Positions 1-8,566 of a stretch of 64,000 nt of DNA are shown in pieces; positions within the stretch are counted from its first letter, which is position 1; every line of letters starts with the position of its first letter. The notes beneath the pieces were generated by a model. The model had not been told where the DNA came from and did not search any database. It saw nothing but the letters and a program-made list of their open reading frames with translations. The stretch comes from Acetatifactor sp. (GTDB lineage: Bacteria; Bacillota; Clostridia; Lachnospirales; Lachnospiraceae). Made by a program: the position numbers and the translations under genes. The DNA lies in assembly GCA_022511385.1 (NCBI GenBank), contig JAFLRN010000003.1, positions 1 through 64,000 on the forward strand, given 5' to 3'.

Positions 1-1609
1 ACCACGTTAGCATATATCCCGGGGAGTTTGTGTAGTTAGGTGACGCAAAGAGATATTGGGGTTTTCTCTCGTCCGCAAGTCTCACCACATCCTCAATAGT
101 CCAGCTGTCCCCCTCCCAGACCACGTTTGAAACCAACATCACACTTCCCGATATCGTCGGTTCCACGCCTATCAGTTTTCCGTCTATGTTGCCTCGCGCC
201 AGCACACTCGGTAAGATTTTTTCCTCCAGCTCCGGATCCAGATATTCCGTGAGATCCAGCAGAGCGCCGTTTTCGTAAAGATTTCTGGCATCTTCATTGC
301 TGAGCAGAAGAATATCCGGTCCGCCTCCACTCAGGATATCCGCTATCACTCTGGTGCGATAAGCGTCCAGATCCCCCGTATGTGTCTGCAATTCCACCGG
401 GGTTTGGGGATGCTCTTTGCTGTATTCCGCCAGCTGATTGCGGTAGATCAGATCTACAATTTCTTGCACACCAGCAAAGACCAGCTGACTCCCCTCCGTC
501 TCCACCTCTTCCTCGGAACAGGTCAGAATCTCCAGTGCGCCCGCGTTTGTGCTGCTCCAGCTGTGCAGGAGAACACGATCGTTGACCGAAAAAGTAATTG
601 CTTCCAGCCATGCAGTATCTATCCCTGCCACGGTGCCATCCAGAAGGACTTTCTTCTCCCCTGTGGAGGTGTCCCACCTTATCAGATAATTACTGTCAAA
701 ATAGTAAAAAGAACCGTCCCCGCTCAAAGCAATTCTTCGATGATTGACGCCGGGAATCTCCCCCAGCCGGTTCTCCCTGTCCCCCTGCATGTAAAGAAGT
801 GTGGTCTTCTGGTTTGCCATATTCGCCCTGGATACAATGACACTGCCGTCCGGGGCGGAACATGTCGCCGTGTAATAAGAGCCTCCCGAGGCATCTGGCA
901 TATCCCGCCGCACTTCCTTTCCCTCACGGTCAAACACCAGAAGGCCGCTCTCTAAATAGTTGACAAGATAAAAGTAATTCCCGTCGCTAAGGAACGAGTC
1001 ATAGACCATCATCGGCCCCCAAACCGGTTCCCGGTACGCATAATCCAACAGGACGTTCCGAGCCTCCTCACCCTCCCAGTCAAAAGTAAAAAGCCGGATC
1101 TCCTGCGGGATACCTTCACCGTCCTCCGACACAAAGCGCGCCGCGAGTTCCTCTTCGCCGCAGAAGCATAGACCGTCAAAATACCCCTCAAGCCCTTCCT
1201 CCTGAAACACCCCGATGTCGGACGTTAGACTCTCACTTTGAATATCATACTGTTTCAGAGAGTATGTCCAGCCCTCTTCCGATTTTAAACTTATTAAGAA
1301 GAAAACTCTCTCGTCGCTGTAAGCGCATGCGATTAGATAATAGGACTCGTCAGAATCTGGCCCCGGTACGGGTGTTGAAAGACCCACGGCGTGATAGGGG
1401 GCACCCGCGGTTTTTCCTTCCCGAACGGGGTCCTGTCCACTGTCCTGAAATCCGTTCTTCCATTTGTCTGAAAGAACCTGAGTCCCGTCTTCCTGTGAAG
1501 GATCCCGGCTCTGTCCCCCGCAACCAGTGCAGACTGTCAGCAGGAAGCACGCCATAAGTATTGTCAAAATAATGTGTTTATGGAAATTGTCCCTCTTTCT
1601 TCTGTGCAT
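1..1609 (-). CDS. Lipoprotein with solute-binding-protein-like domain (C-terminus cut by window edge)
   Basis: The frame is open from an ATG at 1609 to the window edge, about 536 residues, with no stop. GGAGGG lies 6 bases before this ATG; a second in-frame ATG at 1615 touches the GGAGGG and is less likely. The N-terminus is a lipoprotein signal: basic residues, a hydrophobic stretch, then CTGC as the probable lipid-anchored cysteine. Residues of about 40-330 are rich in Trp, Tyr, Gly and Asp and look like beta-propeller-type strands. The following part (VELQTHTGDLDAYRTRVIAD, GGGPDILLLS, LLDLTEYLD) matches the style of family 1 extracellular sugar-binding proteins of ABC importers. I infer a surface sensor or binding lipoprotein; the ligand is unknown. 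No transporter genes are visible beside it. Confidence 0.75.
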   Translation of the reverse strand, partial: MHRRKRDNFHKHIILTILMACFLLTVCTGCGGQSRDPSQEDGTQVLSDKWKNGFQDSGQDPVREGKTAGAPYHAVGLSTPVPGPDSDESYYLIACAYSDERVFFLISLKSEEGWTYSLKQYDIQSESLTSDIGVFQEEGLEGYFDGLCFCGEEELAARFVSEDGEGIPQEIRLFTFDWEGEEARNVLLDYAYREPVWGPMMVYDSFLSDGNYFYLVNYLESGLLVFDREGKEVRRDMPDASGGSYYTATCSAPDGSVIVSRANMANQKTTLLYMQGDRENRLGEIPGVNHRRIALSGDGSFYYFDSNYLIRWDTSTGEKKVLLDGTVAGIDTAWLEAITFSVNDRVLLHSWSSTNAGALEILTCSEEEVETEGSQLVFAGVQEIVDLIYRNQLAEYSKEHPQTPVELQTHTGDLDAYRTRVIADILSGGGPDILLLSNEDARNLYENGALLDLTEYLDPELEEKILPSVLARGNIDGKLIGVEPTISGSVMLVSNVVWEGDSWTIEDVVRLADERKPQYLFASPNYTNSPGYMLTW

Positions 1610-1700
1610 ACTCATCCCTCCAAATATCATTTTATTCTTTGGACAATGGAGCCGTTGCTCCATAGACAATTAATATCTATTTTGCAACAGCCCCATCTAA

Positions 1701-1729
1701 ATGATAGCATTAGAAATTTTACAATTCAA
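1701..1729 (-). promoter_or_regulatory. Probable sigma-A promoter of the lipoprotein gene
   Basis: On the minus strand TTGAAT (1729-1724) and TATCAT (1706-1701) are separated by exactly 17 bases, about 90 bases upstream of the lipoprotein start. A small hairpin (1647-1662, stem TGGAGC/GCTCCA) lies between promoter and gene in the untranslated leader. The match is by eye only. Confidence 0.5.
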
Positions 1730-1776
1730 CACATCCAACACAAAAAGACATTAAGAATTGTTTAAGATTTCACACA

Positions 1777-2580
1777 TTACTGCGATAAATAATTGATTCT
1801 CAAGGCTGATATCTCCACCCTGCTTTGAATGGGCAAAAGAATAAGTTTTCCCAGAAGGCCGTACACAAGTGAGAGAATGGAGATTGCAAACTGAATTCCC
1901 CAAGTCTCCATGAAATCCCCTCTCCACGAAAAATAAAATAAAATCATAAACAGCCCAATCAACGTGATCAATATACCTGTCACCACCCATACATTTCCCA
2001 TCAAGTGCAGGGCAATAACAGACTCCTTCATTTCAGAAAAAGTATAGTCTCTGCGGCCAAACACAATACCGAATGACCGAAAGAACGGTATCCATAATCT
2101 TGTTGCGCTCATCATTAAAGCTGTTATGACTGACATTGCCAAAAGGGCATCTATGGAACTGGACAGATCATTGAATCCCTCTTTCACCCCATCTGCTCCC
2201 CTGCTTAAAAACAACGTCCATGTAATCACTAAAAGTACCACAAAAATAGGAAGCACAACCGTCAGCGTCGCACCGATAACATGCTTTTTGCTCTGTCTTT
2301 TACTCTCCTCTTTCTCCTGTATCAAATTCATGATATTTTCCTCCGCTTTCCGGGAATAGCTGTCGTCTGACAGACGTTCCCCTGACAATAGTTCGTTGAC
2401 ATTGATCCCGAGCACCCGGCACAAAGGCATTAGCATGGACATTTCCGGCATACCGTTTCCACACTCCCATTTTGAGATTGTCTTGTCACTGACACCCACT
2501 GTCTCCGCCAGCTCCCGCTGTGTCAGTCCTTTCTCTTTTCTGAGATCTGCTATGAACTTACCGATTTTTACCTGATCCAT
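1777..2580 (-). CDS. XRE-family HTH regulator with C-terminal membrane domain
   Basis: The 267-residue protein opens with a Cro/C1-type helix-turn-helix (GLTQRELAETVGVSDKTISKW, about residues 18-38) followed by NELLSGERL, typical of XRE proteins. After a basic linker (about residues 75-90) come four hydrophobic segments, so the DNA-binding domain should face the cytoplasm at the membrane. The start is the ATG at 2580, with AGAGGT a few bases upstream; the frame stays open to 2766, but the extra residues do not fit the family. Lachnospiraceae carry many such one-component membrane regulators, often near transporters. Its target is unknown. The 290 bases upstream (2581-2872) hold no convincing gene. 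Confidence 0.8.
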   Translation of the reverse strand: MDQVKIGKFIADLRKEKGLTQRELAETVGVSDKTISKWECGNGMPEMSMLMPLCRVLGINVNELLSGERLSDDSYSRKAEENIMNLIQEKEESKRQSKKHVIGATLTVVLPIFVVLLVITWTLFLSRGADGVKEGFNDLSSSIDALLAMSVITALMMSATRLWIPFFRSFGIVFGRRDYTFSEMKESVIALHLMGNVWVVTGILITLIGLFMILFYFSWRGDFMETWGIQFAISILSLVYGLLGKLILLPIQSRVEISALRINYLSQ

Positions 2581-2872
2581 ATTACCTCTCATTCTACCGC
2601 TCTGACGGTGCTCCATTATTTGTTTTGTATCAGTATCCTGTGCTGCAGCTGTGCTCAATATAACATTGCCAATCGAAAAACAAAACGATTTATCCGTAGA
2701 ATCGTCTCTACGGACCGTAGAATCAAAAAAGGAGCGCATCAGAAGCAATGCTATTGCAGGTATCATTTCCTCTGGTGGCCCCTTAACCTTATGATATTTT
2801 GCGGTATTTTCCTTCTCGTTCGGTAAGCTGTTGTTAATATCTCATAACTATTCGGTGCTTGCCGGTATCAGT

Positions 2873-3499
2873 TTATCCGTTTTTCTTCTCGAAATCCTCC
2901 ACATACTGGGTAATCAGCTTCACTGTTCCTTCCACTCCCAGCACGCTGCTGTTGATGCAGAGGTCATAGCTGTCCGCGCGGCCCCATTTCTTGGAGGAAT
3001 AATAGTTGTAATAGCTCTGGCGCTGCTTATCCTTCTTGATAATCATGTCACGTGCCTTGGACTCGGTGAGGTTGTATTTCTCCATGATACGCTTCACCTT
3101 TGTGTCCTCATCGCAGTAAATGAACAGATGCAGCACATTCTTATAATCTGCCAGGGCATAATCCGCGCACCGGCCCACGATAACGCAGGGACCTTCGTCC
3201 GCAATCTTCTTGATAGTGTCAAACTGTGCCAGGAATACCTTGTGGCTGATGGGCATATCCACAAAGGAGGATGCATTATAACCAAAGGAATAGGTATCCA
3301 TGACAAGGTTATACAGGAAGGAGTTGGTGGGTCTCTCATCATGATTCTGGATCATCTCCTCACAGAAGCCGCTCTCCTTTGCGGCACGGGTGAGAAGCTC
3401 CTTATCGTAGCACTTAATACCGAAATACTCCGCAACCTTTTCCCCTATTTCACGTCCCGCAGAGCCAAACTGACGTCCAATCGTGAGTACTGTATTCAT
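2873..3499 (-). CDS. Cytidylate kinase-like family protein
   Basis: The protein of about 208 residues begins with TIGRQFGSAGREIGEKVAEY, the modified P-loop of the cytidylate-kinase-like family (PF13189 type), followed by the CYDKELL motif and VIVGRCADY. These proteins are P-loop kinase homologues common in Firmicutes and are distinct from true Cmk; the substrate is not established. ATG 3499 was chosen because GAGAGG stands 8 bases upstream; an in-frame GTG at 3505 would add two residues. It is a single gene with its own promoter (3574-3602). Confidence 0.85.
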   Translation of the reverse strand: MNTVLTIGRQFGSAGREIGEKVAEYFGIKCYDKELLTRAAKESGFCEEMIQNHDERPTNSFLYNLVMDTYSFGYNASSFVDMPISHKVFLAQFDTIKKIADEGPCVIVGRCADYALADYKNVLHLFIYCDEDTKVKRIMEKYNLTESKARDMIIKKDKQRQSYYNYYSSKKWGRADSYDLCINSSVLGVEGTVKLITQYVEDFEKKNG

Positions 3500-3573
3500 A
3501 CGCACACCCTCTCTTTCTTTTTATGTAAGGAATAAAAGTATTGTCTGGAAATTTATACTTTTATTATATGAAC

Positions 3574-3602
3574 ATTATACAACATTTTGAGTTTTTAGAC
3601 AA
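3574..3602 (-). promoter_or_regulatory. Sigma-A promoter of the cytidylate-kinase-like gene
   Basis: TTGTCT (3602-3597) and a perfect TATAAT (3579-3574) are separated by 17 bases on the minus strand, about 75 bases before the start codon at 3499. A second TATAAT-like hexamer lies about 11 bases further downstream. Confidence 0.6.
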
Positions 3603-3642
3603 CAAAATCTTCACCCAAATCCAATGATGAAGGAAAATATTT

Positions 3643-3664
3643 CAGAGGGGCAAATGCCCCTCTG
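3643..3664 (-). terminator. Hairpin terminator after the coiled-coil gene
   Basis: The sequence CAGAGGGGCA-TT-TGCCCCTCTG is a perfect inverted repeat beginning 1 base after the stop codon at 3666, followed on the minus strand by AAATATTTTCC. The stem is strong, the T-tract short. Confidence 0.6.
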
Positions 3665-3665
3665 T

Positions 3666-4946
3666 CTATTTCAACATCTGTATCAGTTCCTCCAATGCCT
3701 CTGCCGGACCGTCTTCCTCTTCCTCTGTCTTCGACTCTGTATCCGTAAGTCCCTTTGTATCCTCTACATTCTCCGTCTTTTCTATCTCTTCTAACTTTTG
3801 TTCTTTCTCTTCTTCCTCTTTTTCCTCCTGCGTCCTATCCAAACTATTGCGCTCGTCAATCAGCTTCTCCACTTTGTCTTGGAGCTTTTTAGATGTTTCG
3901 TCAAGATAACTCTGCCTTGACTCCCCAAGGACAGCATCGGCCGCAGATATCATCATACTATCTTTCGTTTCCTGCAGGCCCGCAAGTGGATTGTCTGCAA
4001 TGCGCTGTATCTTATAATCCCGCGCTTCCTGAAGGATATGCAGCCCATTATTTCTATACCATGCAACACTTCCATAGCTTTGAACACTACCACCGCTTAG
4101 TGTAGCTTCCTCCTGAAGGTGGTCCACCAGTTCAGCTTTCATATCGTCCGTAAAATCATCGGCATCAAGAGCGGCCCTGACCTTTTCACTTTCCTTTAAA
4201 ATATTGTTGGTAATCGTATTGGCAAAGTCAACATACTCATGCCCTAAATCGCTAAGCCATTGAAGCCCCTCTGTCACATTTCGATCACGTCTCATTGAAG
4301 CTGCAGCAAACTGTGTCGCTGAATTCTGAATCGTATCGCTCACGGAATTTCCAGCTTCGGGCGTACCACTTCCGCTGTCATCCTCTATAGCGCCACCCTC
4401 CTGCTCTTCCTCTGCTTTCTCCGCTTCCTCTAAGGTCTTTAGGAGTGTCCACAGCTTGCGGTTATTATTATCGATATCCTCCTGATTTTTCGCTGACTGC
4501 ATCGCTGCCAGCTCCCGTGCCTCCTCAGCGCGTCTTTGATTTTCCTCCAGCTGAGTCTGCTTCTGCTCCCGCATACCTCTAAGTATTTTCTGCTCTTTCT
4601 CAATAGTCTCCCTATCCGCCTCCGTCTTAAAAGACCTGTTCAGAGAGCTTATTTGCTTTTCAATGTCCTTTAACCGTTCACGATACCCATCGGTGATTTT
4701 TTCGTCCTGCTCGGATTCCTCAATCTGGCGCAGCTTCATTCTCTGCACTGCGGCGCCTTGGGCGCTCCCCTGCAGCTGCTCGGCATGTCGGCTGCTGAGC
4801 CTCTTTCCTTCCTTTGAGATGGTTACCTTGTAATGCGGGTTGAACGTATTGTTATTGACATTGACTTGCACTGCAGTACTGCTTCTTTGAACACTTTGCA
4901 CCGCCGTTGTATTAGCGGAATTTACTGTGATTGCCTTGATCTGCAT
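3666..4946 (-). CDS. Unknown coiled-coil protein
   Basis: This 426-residue protein is not recognised. The first 60 residues are rich in Asn, Thr, Val and Gln (MQIKAITVNSANTT). Residues of about 75-175 form charged heptad-like helix rich in Glu, Lys and Gln, then an acidic Gly/Ser linker (EGGAIEDDSGSG), a mixed middle containing YVDFANTITNN, a second helix (about 345-395), and a very acidic tail ending in EALEELIQMLK. There is no signal peptide, membrane segment or cysteine. The layout suggests a cytoplasmic or exported structural or scaffolding protein. It stands alone between a terminator and a 137-base gap with no recognised promoter. Confidence 0.75.
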   Translation of the reverse strand: MQIKAITVNSANTTAVQSVQRSSTAVQVNVNNNTFNPHYKVTISKEGKRLSSRHAEQLQGSAQGAAVQRMKLRQIEESEQDEKITDGYRERLKDIEKQISSLNRSFKTEADRETIEKEQKILRGMREQKQTQLEENQRRAEEARELAAMQSAKNQEDIDNNNRKLWTLLKTLEEAEKAEEEQEGGAIEDDSGSGTPEAGNSVSDTIQNSATQFAAASMRRDRNVTEGLQWLSDLGHEYVDFANTITNNILKESEKVRAALDADDFTDDMKAELVDHLQEEATLSGGSVQSYGSVAWYRNNGLHILQEARDYKIQRIADNPLAGLQETKDSMMISAADAVLGESRQSYLDETSKKLQDKVEKLIDERNSLDRTQEEKEEEEKEQKLEEIEKTENVEDTKGLTDTESKTEEEEDGPAEALEELIQMLK

Positions 4947-5083
4947 ACCAAAGTACCTCCATTCCGTTGAACATATTCTGCAATTCCGTTTGCATGGTAT
5001 ACATTTCTATATCTTTTTATCGGCTGACAACTGATATTTTCTGACAGTTTAGACGTAATATTCTTGTATTACGGTGTTTTTTG

Positions 5084-5821
5084 TCACTTTGCGAGTTCCA
5101 GGGTACGTCCCTCCTGATATAGGCGCAGAATCTGTGCGCCGTCACGCTCCAGTATATAACGGCTGCCGTCGCAGACAATCTCCTGACCACATAGGATCTT
5201 GGGGTTGCGGCGGTGCATCTCCTGCATGAGTTCCATGCAAAGAGCTTTCTTCCTTTGGGTTTCCGTGAAGAGAGTGACTGCCTTGGTTTCCTGATCCTGG
5301 GTGGTTAAAATTGCCATGTACCAGATGTCTTTACTGTCGGAGAATGCAACGGCTATGATGTCTTCCAGACGCCGTACATAAGGTTCCATTCCGTCCACGA
5401 CTAAGTAGTGCTCCGTGAAATAGCCGGCGATAAAACTTTCGACAGCGGCATTGGGCACTCGACAGGTCACGATCGTAACGGACGGGGAAGACAGTTCAAG
5501 ATTGATCTGCTGAATCTCTTCCTCCGAAAAACCGGTTTCCTTTTGATAATAAGAAATCCAGTTAGCCGTTCTCTTGTGCTTGAGATAAATCCCCCATACG
5601 AGCAGCAAAAGACCGGGCACTGACGGAATCACGGATGTGACGATGCTGGAACCTGTCAGTAACATTAGGATCGTAATGGGAAGCGTGAAGACCAAAAGAA
5701 CAATTGCGCCGGCGATCAAGCCTTTTCCGCCCCCCTTGTTGGTGCGAATGGTTTTTAAGATCCCGTCCGTTCCCTTCTTTGTGATTTTTTTGTAGAGCTT
5801 GTGTTCTGTAGATGCGATCAT
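5084..5821 (-). CDS. Unknown protein with two membrane helices
   Basis: The 245-residue protein has two adjacent hydrophobic helices (GLIAGAIVLLVFTLPITILM and the SVPGLLLLVWGIYL stretch, about residues 32-80). A soluble C-terminal domain of about 160 residues follows, with alternating hydrophobic residues that suggest a PH-like or small alpha/beta fold. ATG 5821 was chosen because GGAGGAAGGA precedes it directly; the frame stays open to 6001, but the earlier residues overlap the neighbour in a non-coding style. It probably forms a pair with the membrane protein at 5899-6564. Function is unknown. Confidence 0.7.
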   Translation of the reverse strand: MIASTEHKLYKKITKKGTDGILKTIRTNKGGGKGLIAGAIVLLVFTLPITILMLLTGSSIVTSVIPSVPGLLLLVWGIYLKHKRTANWISYYQKETGFSEEEIQQINLELSSPSVTIVTCRVPNAAVESFIAGYFTEHYLVVDGMEPYVRRLEDIIAVAFSDSKDIWYMAILTTQDQETKAVTLFTETQRKKALCMELMQEMHRRNPKILCGQEIVCDGSRYILERDGAQILRLYQEGRTLELAK

Positions 5822-5898
5822 TCCTTCCTCCGTTCCGCCGCTGAAGCGGCAAATTGTTTTGTAATGATGTATACGGGCTGGGCATAAACCCAAAGTAT

Positions 5899-6564
5899 TT
5901 ATGATATTTTGTGTTTCGGATTCCGGATCAGCAAAAAGCCGCCATAAAGGACTCCGAACAGACCGACAATACCGCTGAGAAGAGGGATGCCGCGGCGGCA
6001 AAGCACCGCCAGCGTATAGTTTTCATACCTTTCACACAGAAAATCCGCATTCAGGTTCAGCCTATTGGAAAGCTCCGAATCGGCGTATTTACGTGCATAT
6101 ACGCTATAGTAAGAGTCAGCCCCGAAAGAAAGGTCCTCCATGTATCTGAGCTGAAAATATCCCTTTACAGTCTGATCCAATTCCTTTTCAAAGGAATTCG
6201 CCAGCTGAATGTGCTCCGCAAGCTTTTTATCATCGCCGGGGGTAAAGCAAAGGAGCCATTCCTTCCCGTCGCGGTCAAGAAATTTGGCGATACAGTAAAG
6301 GCTGCCGTCCGTATCCGTCTTGGCATGCAGGATCTGCAAATTTTCAAAATAGTAGACCTGTATGGGTGAATATTCCCTTCCGGCTTTCACCTCATCGCCC
6401 CGTATCTCGCTCACGTTTCCGGCGTGGAAAGGAAGAATCACAAAAAGATACACCAAAAAACATGTTCCGACAATCAACAGGACTTTCCCGCGGTGGTTGT
6501 TTTCCTTGCCCTTAAGGCTGCGGGACAAGTCCTTTTTATATTCTTCATAGCCGTTATCACTCAT
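5899..6564 (-). CDS. Unknown protein with N- and C-terminal membrane helices
   Basis: The 221-residue protein has one helix near residue 30 (VLLIVGTCFLVYLFVILPF) and one near residue 195 (GIPLLSGIVGLFGVLYGGFL). Between them lies a domain of about 140 residues probably outside the cell. It starts at ATG 6564 with GGAGG 7 bases upstream; this ATG overlaps the Nudix stop codon by 4 bases (ATGA), so the two are likely translationally coupled. I recognise no family with confidence. With the next gene it may form a small two-protein membrane complex. Confidence 0.75.
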   Translation of the reverse strand: MSDNGYEEYKKDLSRSLKGKENNHRGKVLLIVGTCFLVYLFVILPFHAGNVSEIRGDEVKAGREYSPIQVYYFENLQILHAKTDTDGSLYCIAKFLDRDGKEWLLCFTPGDDKKLAEHIQLANSFEKELDQTVKGYFQLRYMEDLSFGADSYYSVYARKYADSELSNRLNLNADFLCERYENYTLAVLCRRGIPLLSGIVGLFGVLYGGFLLIRNPKHKIS

Positions 6565-7082
6565 AAATATCCTCCGGCAGAGCTTATTGGGTACCGCAAC
6601 TCGTTTATGTATTTTTGCATTCTTTTCGTTACTAATTCGTCTTGTTTCATAGCCAGCAGTTCATCTTTACATACCCATTTATAATCTATCGTCTCACCCT
6701 TTTGAAGCGAAATATTGTCTTTTCTCCAATCTGTAATGCATAAAAATTCTATATATATAGAATGTGTTTCCTCACTTACTTCTCTTCCGACTTCGACGAG
6801 ATTTTTTGTAATAATCCCCGTTTCCTCCTTCAATTCCCTAATTGCACATTGAGGAGGATTTTCACCTGCTAATGCACTTCCGCCTGCAGTTGCTTCCCAC
6901 ATTCCTCCAAAATGCTTTTGATCATCTCTTTTCATCAATAAAAATGTTCCGTCCACATGCTTTACTAAGACATCGCACACTAAATGAAATGTATCTTTGG
7001 GGATAGCTTCACCTCTGACAAGCGTTACATTTTCAATTTTGACAAAAGATGAATCATAAGCATCCCATAATTCCATTTTCAA
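6561..7082 (-). CDS. Nudix hydrolase
   Basis: The 173-residue protein contains a complete Nudix box, G-x5-E-x7-REL-x-EE-x-GI (GSALAGE then REL and EETGI), that binds the metal and the diphosphate. HLVCDVLVKH and LLMKRDDQKHF before it resemble the isopentenyl-diphosphate isomerase-like Nudix subgroup. The reaction is hydrolysis of a nucleoside diphosphate linked to some other group, but the substrate cannot be read from sequence. It is followed by a second Nudix gene 34 bases upstream in the same direction, not obviously a recent duplicate. Confidence 0.85.
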   Translation of the reverse strand: MKMELWDAYDSSFVKIENVTLVRGEAIPKDTFHLVCDVLVKHVDGTFLLMKRDDQKHFGGMWEATAGGSALAGENPPQCAIRELKEETGIITKNLVEVGREVSEETHSIYIEFLCITDWRKDNISLQKGETIDYKWVCKDELLAMKQDELVTKRMQKYINELRYPISSAGGYL

Positions 7083-7116
7083 CCTACTCCTTTAAGTTTG
7101 ATATCAAAACCTGAAT

Positions 7117-7566
7117 TTATTTCAGAGGGTAAGAAATCTCATCACCCCAGCTCAACACGATATCAAAAAAAATATCAACATCCAGTAACCCATAAGACCA
7201 TAAAAATGCTCTATCTTTCTCACTTAATTCATCCAACTGCATAAAACGTACGTTTTTTATCGCCTGTTCCTCTCCATCCGCAACCTCCGGGTCTGTTCCG
7301 ACAATGGGGTCACAATCTGGTGGAACATCAACTAAAAACACATATTCTGTGCTTCCATCTTTCCAATGCAAAGTATTAAGCTGACGGTTGATTGTCCCAT
7401 GCAAGCCACATTCCTCTTTTAATTCGCGTATAGCCGCCTCTTCCGGTGACTCTCCTTTTTCAATTCCACCGCCCGGCAGTTCATTTATGTATCTATGAAA
7501 TCTAAACGTTTGTACCATCAGTATTTTATTATCGCGCACTACCAACGCCATACTTCTGTCACGCAT
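7117..7566 (-). CDS. Nudix hydrolase
   Basis: This 149-residue protein has a complete Nudix box (GGGIEKGESPEEAAIREL followed by EECGL) at about residues 32-54. It resembles small MutT/ADP-ribose-pyrophosphatase-like enzymes; the substrate is not known. It begins at ATG 7566 with AAGGAG about 12 bases upstream. It shares only the Nudix core with the neighbouring Nudix protein, so the pair looks like two separate families in tandem. Confidence 0.85.
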   Translation of the reverse strand: MRDRSMALVVRDNKILMVQTFRFHRYINELPGGGIEKGESPEEAAIRELKEECGLHGTINRQLNTLHWKDGSTEYVFLVDVPPDCDPIVGTDPEVADGEEQAIKNVRFMQLDELSEKDRAFLWSYGLLDVDIFFDIVLSWGDEISYPLK

Positions 7567-7603
7567 ATAATTTACTCACTCCTTACAACAATAAAATATG
7601 GGC

Positions 7604-7640
7604 AGGCAACAGGTTGCGGGGACACACCTGTCTCCCGAAA
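7604..7640. repeat. REP-like pair of small hairpins downstream of rluD
   Basis: Two neighbouring hairpins fill the gap after rluD: GCAAC-AG-GTTGC (7606-7617) and GGGGACA-CACC-TGTCTCCC (7618-7636), next to GAAACCGTCACTCGCG. The GGGGACA/TGTCTCCC style with a GTGACGG flank resembles dispersed extragenic repeats I know from Clostridia. No T-tract follows, so it is not a normal terminator. Confidence 0.45.
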
Positions 7641-7657
7641 CCGTCACTCGCGAAATA

Positions 7658-8566
7658 TTACAACTTCCTCAACAACTCCGTAAAATACCCCGGTACCGGT
7701 GCCTCCACCTCCACATACTCCCCCGTAGACGGATGCACAAACCCCAACGTCTTCGCATGCAGCACCTGCCCCTGCAGCTTAAACGGGCTCTTCCCGCTCC
7801 CATACACCTCATCCCCCAGCAGCGGATGCCCCACAGCCGCCATATGCACCCGGATCTGATGCGTTCGTCCCGTCTCCAGCTCACACTCAATATAAGTATA
7901 CTTTTCAAACCGCTGAAGCACCCGATAATGGGTCACCGCCCGCTTTCCGTTTCTCTCATTCACCGCCATCTTCTTCCGGTCCGTGGGATGCCGCCCAATG
8001 GGCTTGTCAATGGCTCCCTCATCCTCCTTAATCACCCCCTGGCAGACTGCAATATACCGTCTTGTAATGGAATGCTCCTTTAACTGCTCCGCAATCACCC
8101 TGTGGGCATTGTCGTTCTTACAGACAATAACAGACCCGGTGGTATCCCTATCGATTCTGTGCACGATACCGGGCCGCATAACCCCGTTAATGCCAGAAAG
8201 CTCACTTCCGCAGTGATACATCAAGGCATTGACAAGCGTACCGCTGTAATGACCTGCCGCAGGGTGTACCACCATACCCTTAGGCTTGTTCACAACGATC
8301 ACATCACTGTCCTCATAGAGGATGTCAAGAGGAATGTTCTCAGGCAGGATATCGGGCTCCTGAGCCTCAGGCAGAAAAAAAGCTACCCTGTCTTCACATT
8401 TCAGTCGGTAGCTTCCTTTCACCACCTCTCCATTCACGGTAACCTGACCTTCCTTCACCATTTTCTGGATATAAGAACGAGACAAGGTATCCATGAGGGT
8501 GGCGAGGCATTTGTCAATCCGCTCATCTTCAAGCTCTTCGGTTATCTCAAAACAAAACTCCTCCAT
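7658..8566 (-). CDS. rluD: RluA/RluD-family 23S rRNA pseudouridine synthase
   Basis: The 302-residue protein has an N-terminal S4 RNA-binding domain (about residues 15-75, SRSYIQKMVKEGQVTVNGE) and a catalytic pseudouridine synthase domain with HRIDRDTTG (about residue 137) containing the catalytic aspartate, plus GRTHQIRVHMAAVGHPLLGD. It isomerises uridines, most likely in 23S rRNA. The family contains several close paralogues, so the exact target is inferred. Its start touches the end of lspA, an arrangement (lspA-rluD) common in Firmicutes. Confidence 0.9.
   Translation of the reverse strand: MEEFCFEITEELEDERIDKCLATLMDTLSRSYIQKMVKEGQVTVNGEVVKGSYRLKCEDRVAFFLPEAQEPDILPENIPLDILYEDSDVIVVNKPKGMVVHPAAGHYSGTLVNALMYHCGSELSGINGVMRPGIVHRIDRDTTGSVIVCKNDNAHRVIAEQLKEHSITRRYIAVCQGVIKEDEGAIDKPIGRHPTDRKKMAVNERNGKRAVTHYRVLQRFEKYTYIECELETGRTHQIRVHMAAVGHPLLGDEVYGSGKSPFKLQGQVLHAKTLGFVHPSTGEYVEVEAPVPGYFTELLRKL

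Noticed and set aside
380..955. Open frame of 191 codons on the plus strand
   Set aside because: It is a shadow of the lipoprotein gene on the minus strand, which has a signal peptide, Shine-Dalgarno site and promoter; the plus frame has no coding-like protein pattern.
1647..1662. Small hairpin TGGAGC-GCTCCA as a riboswitch or terminator
   Set aside because: The stem is only 6 pairs with no T-tract and no further structure; it may be chance.
2581..2872. Possible small gene in the 290-base gap
   Set aside because: The frames found have no Shine-Dalgarno site and either extend the HTH gene upstream or read as shadows; nothing could be supported.
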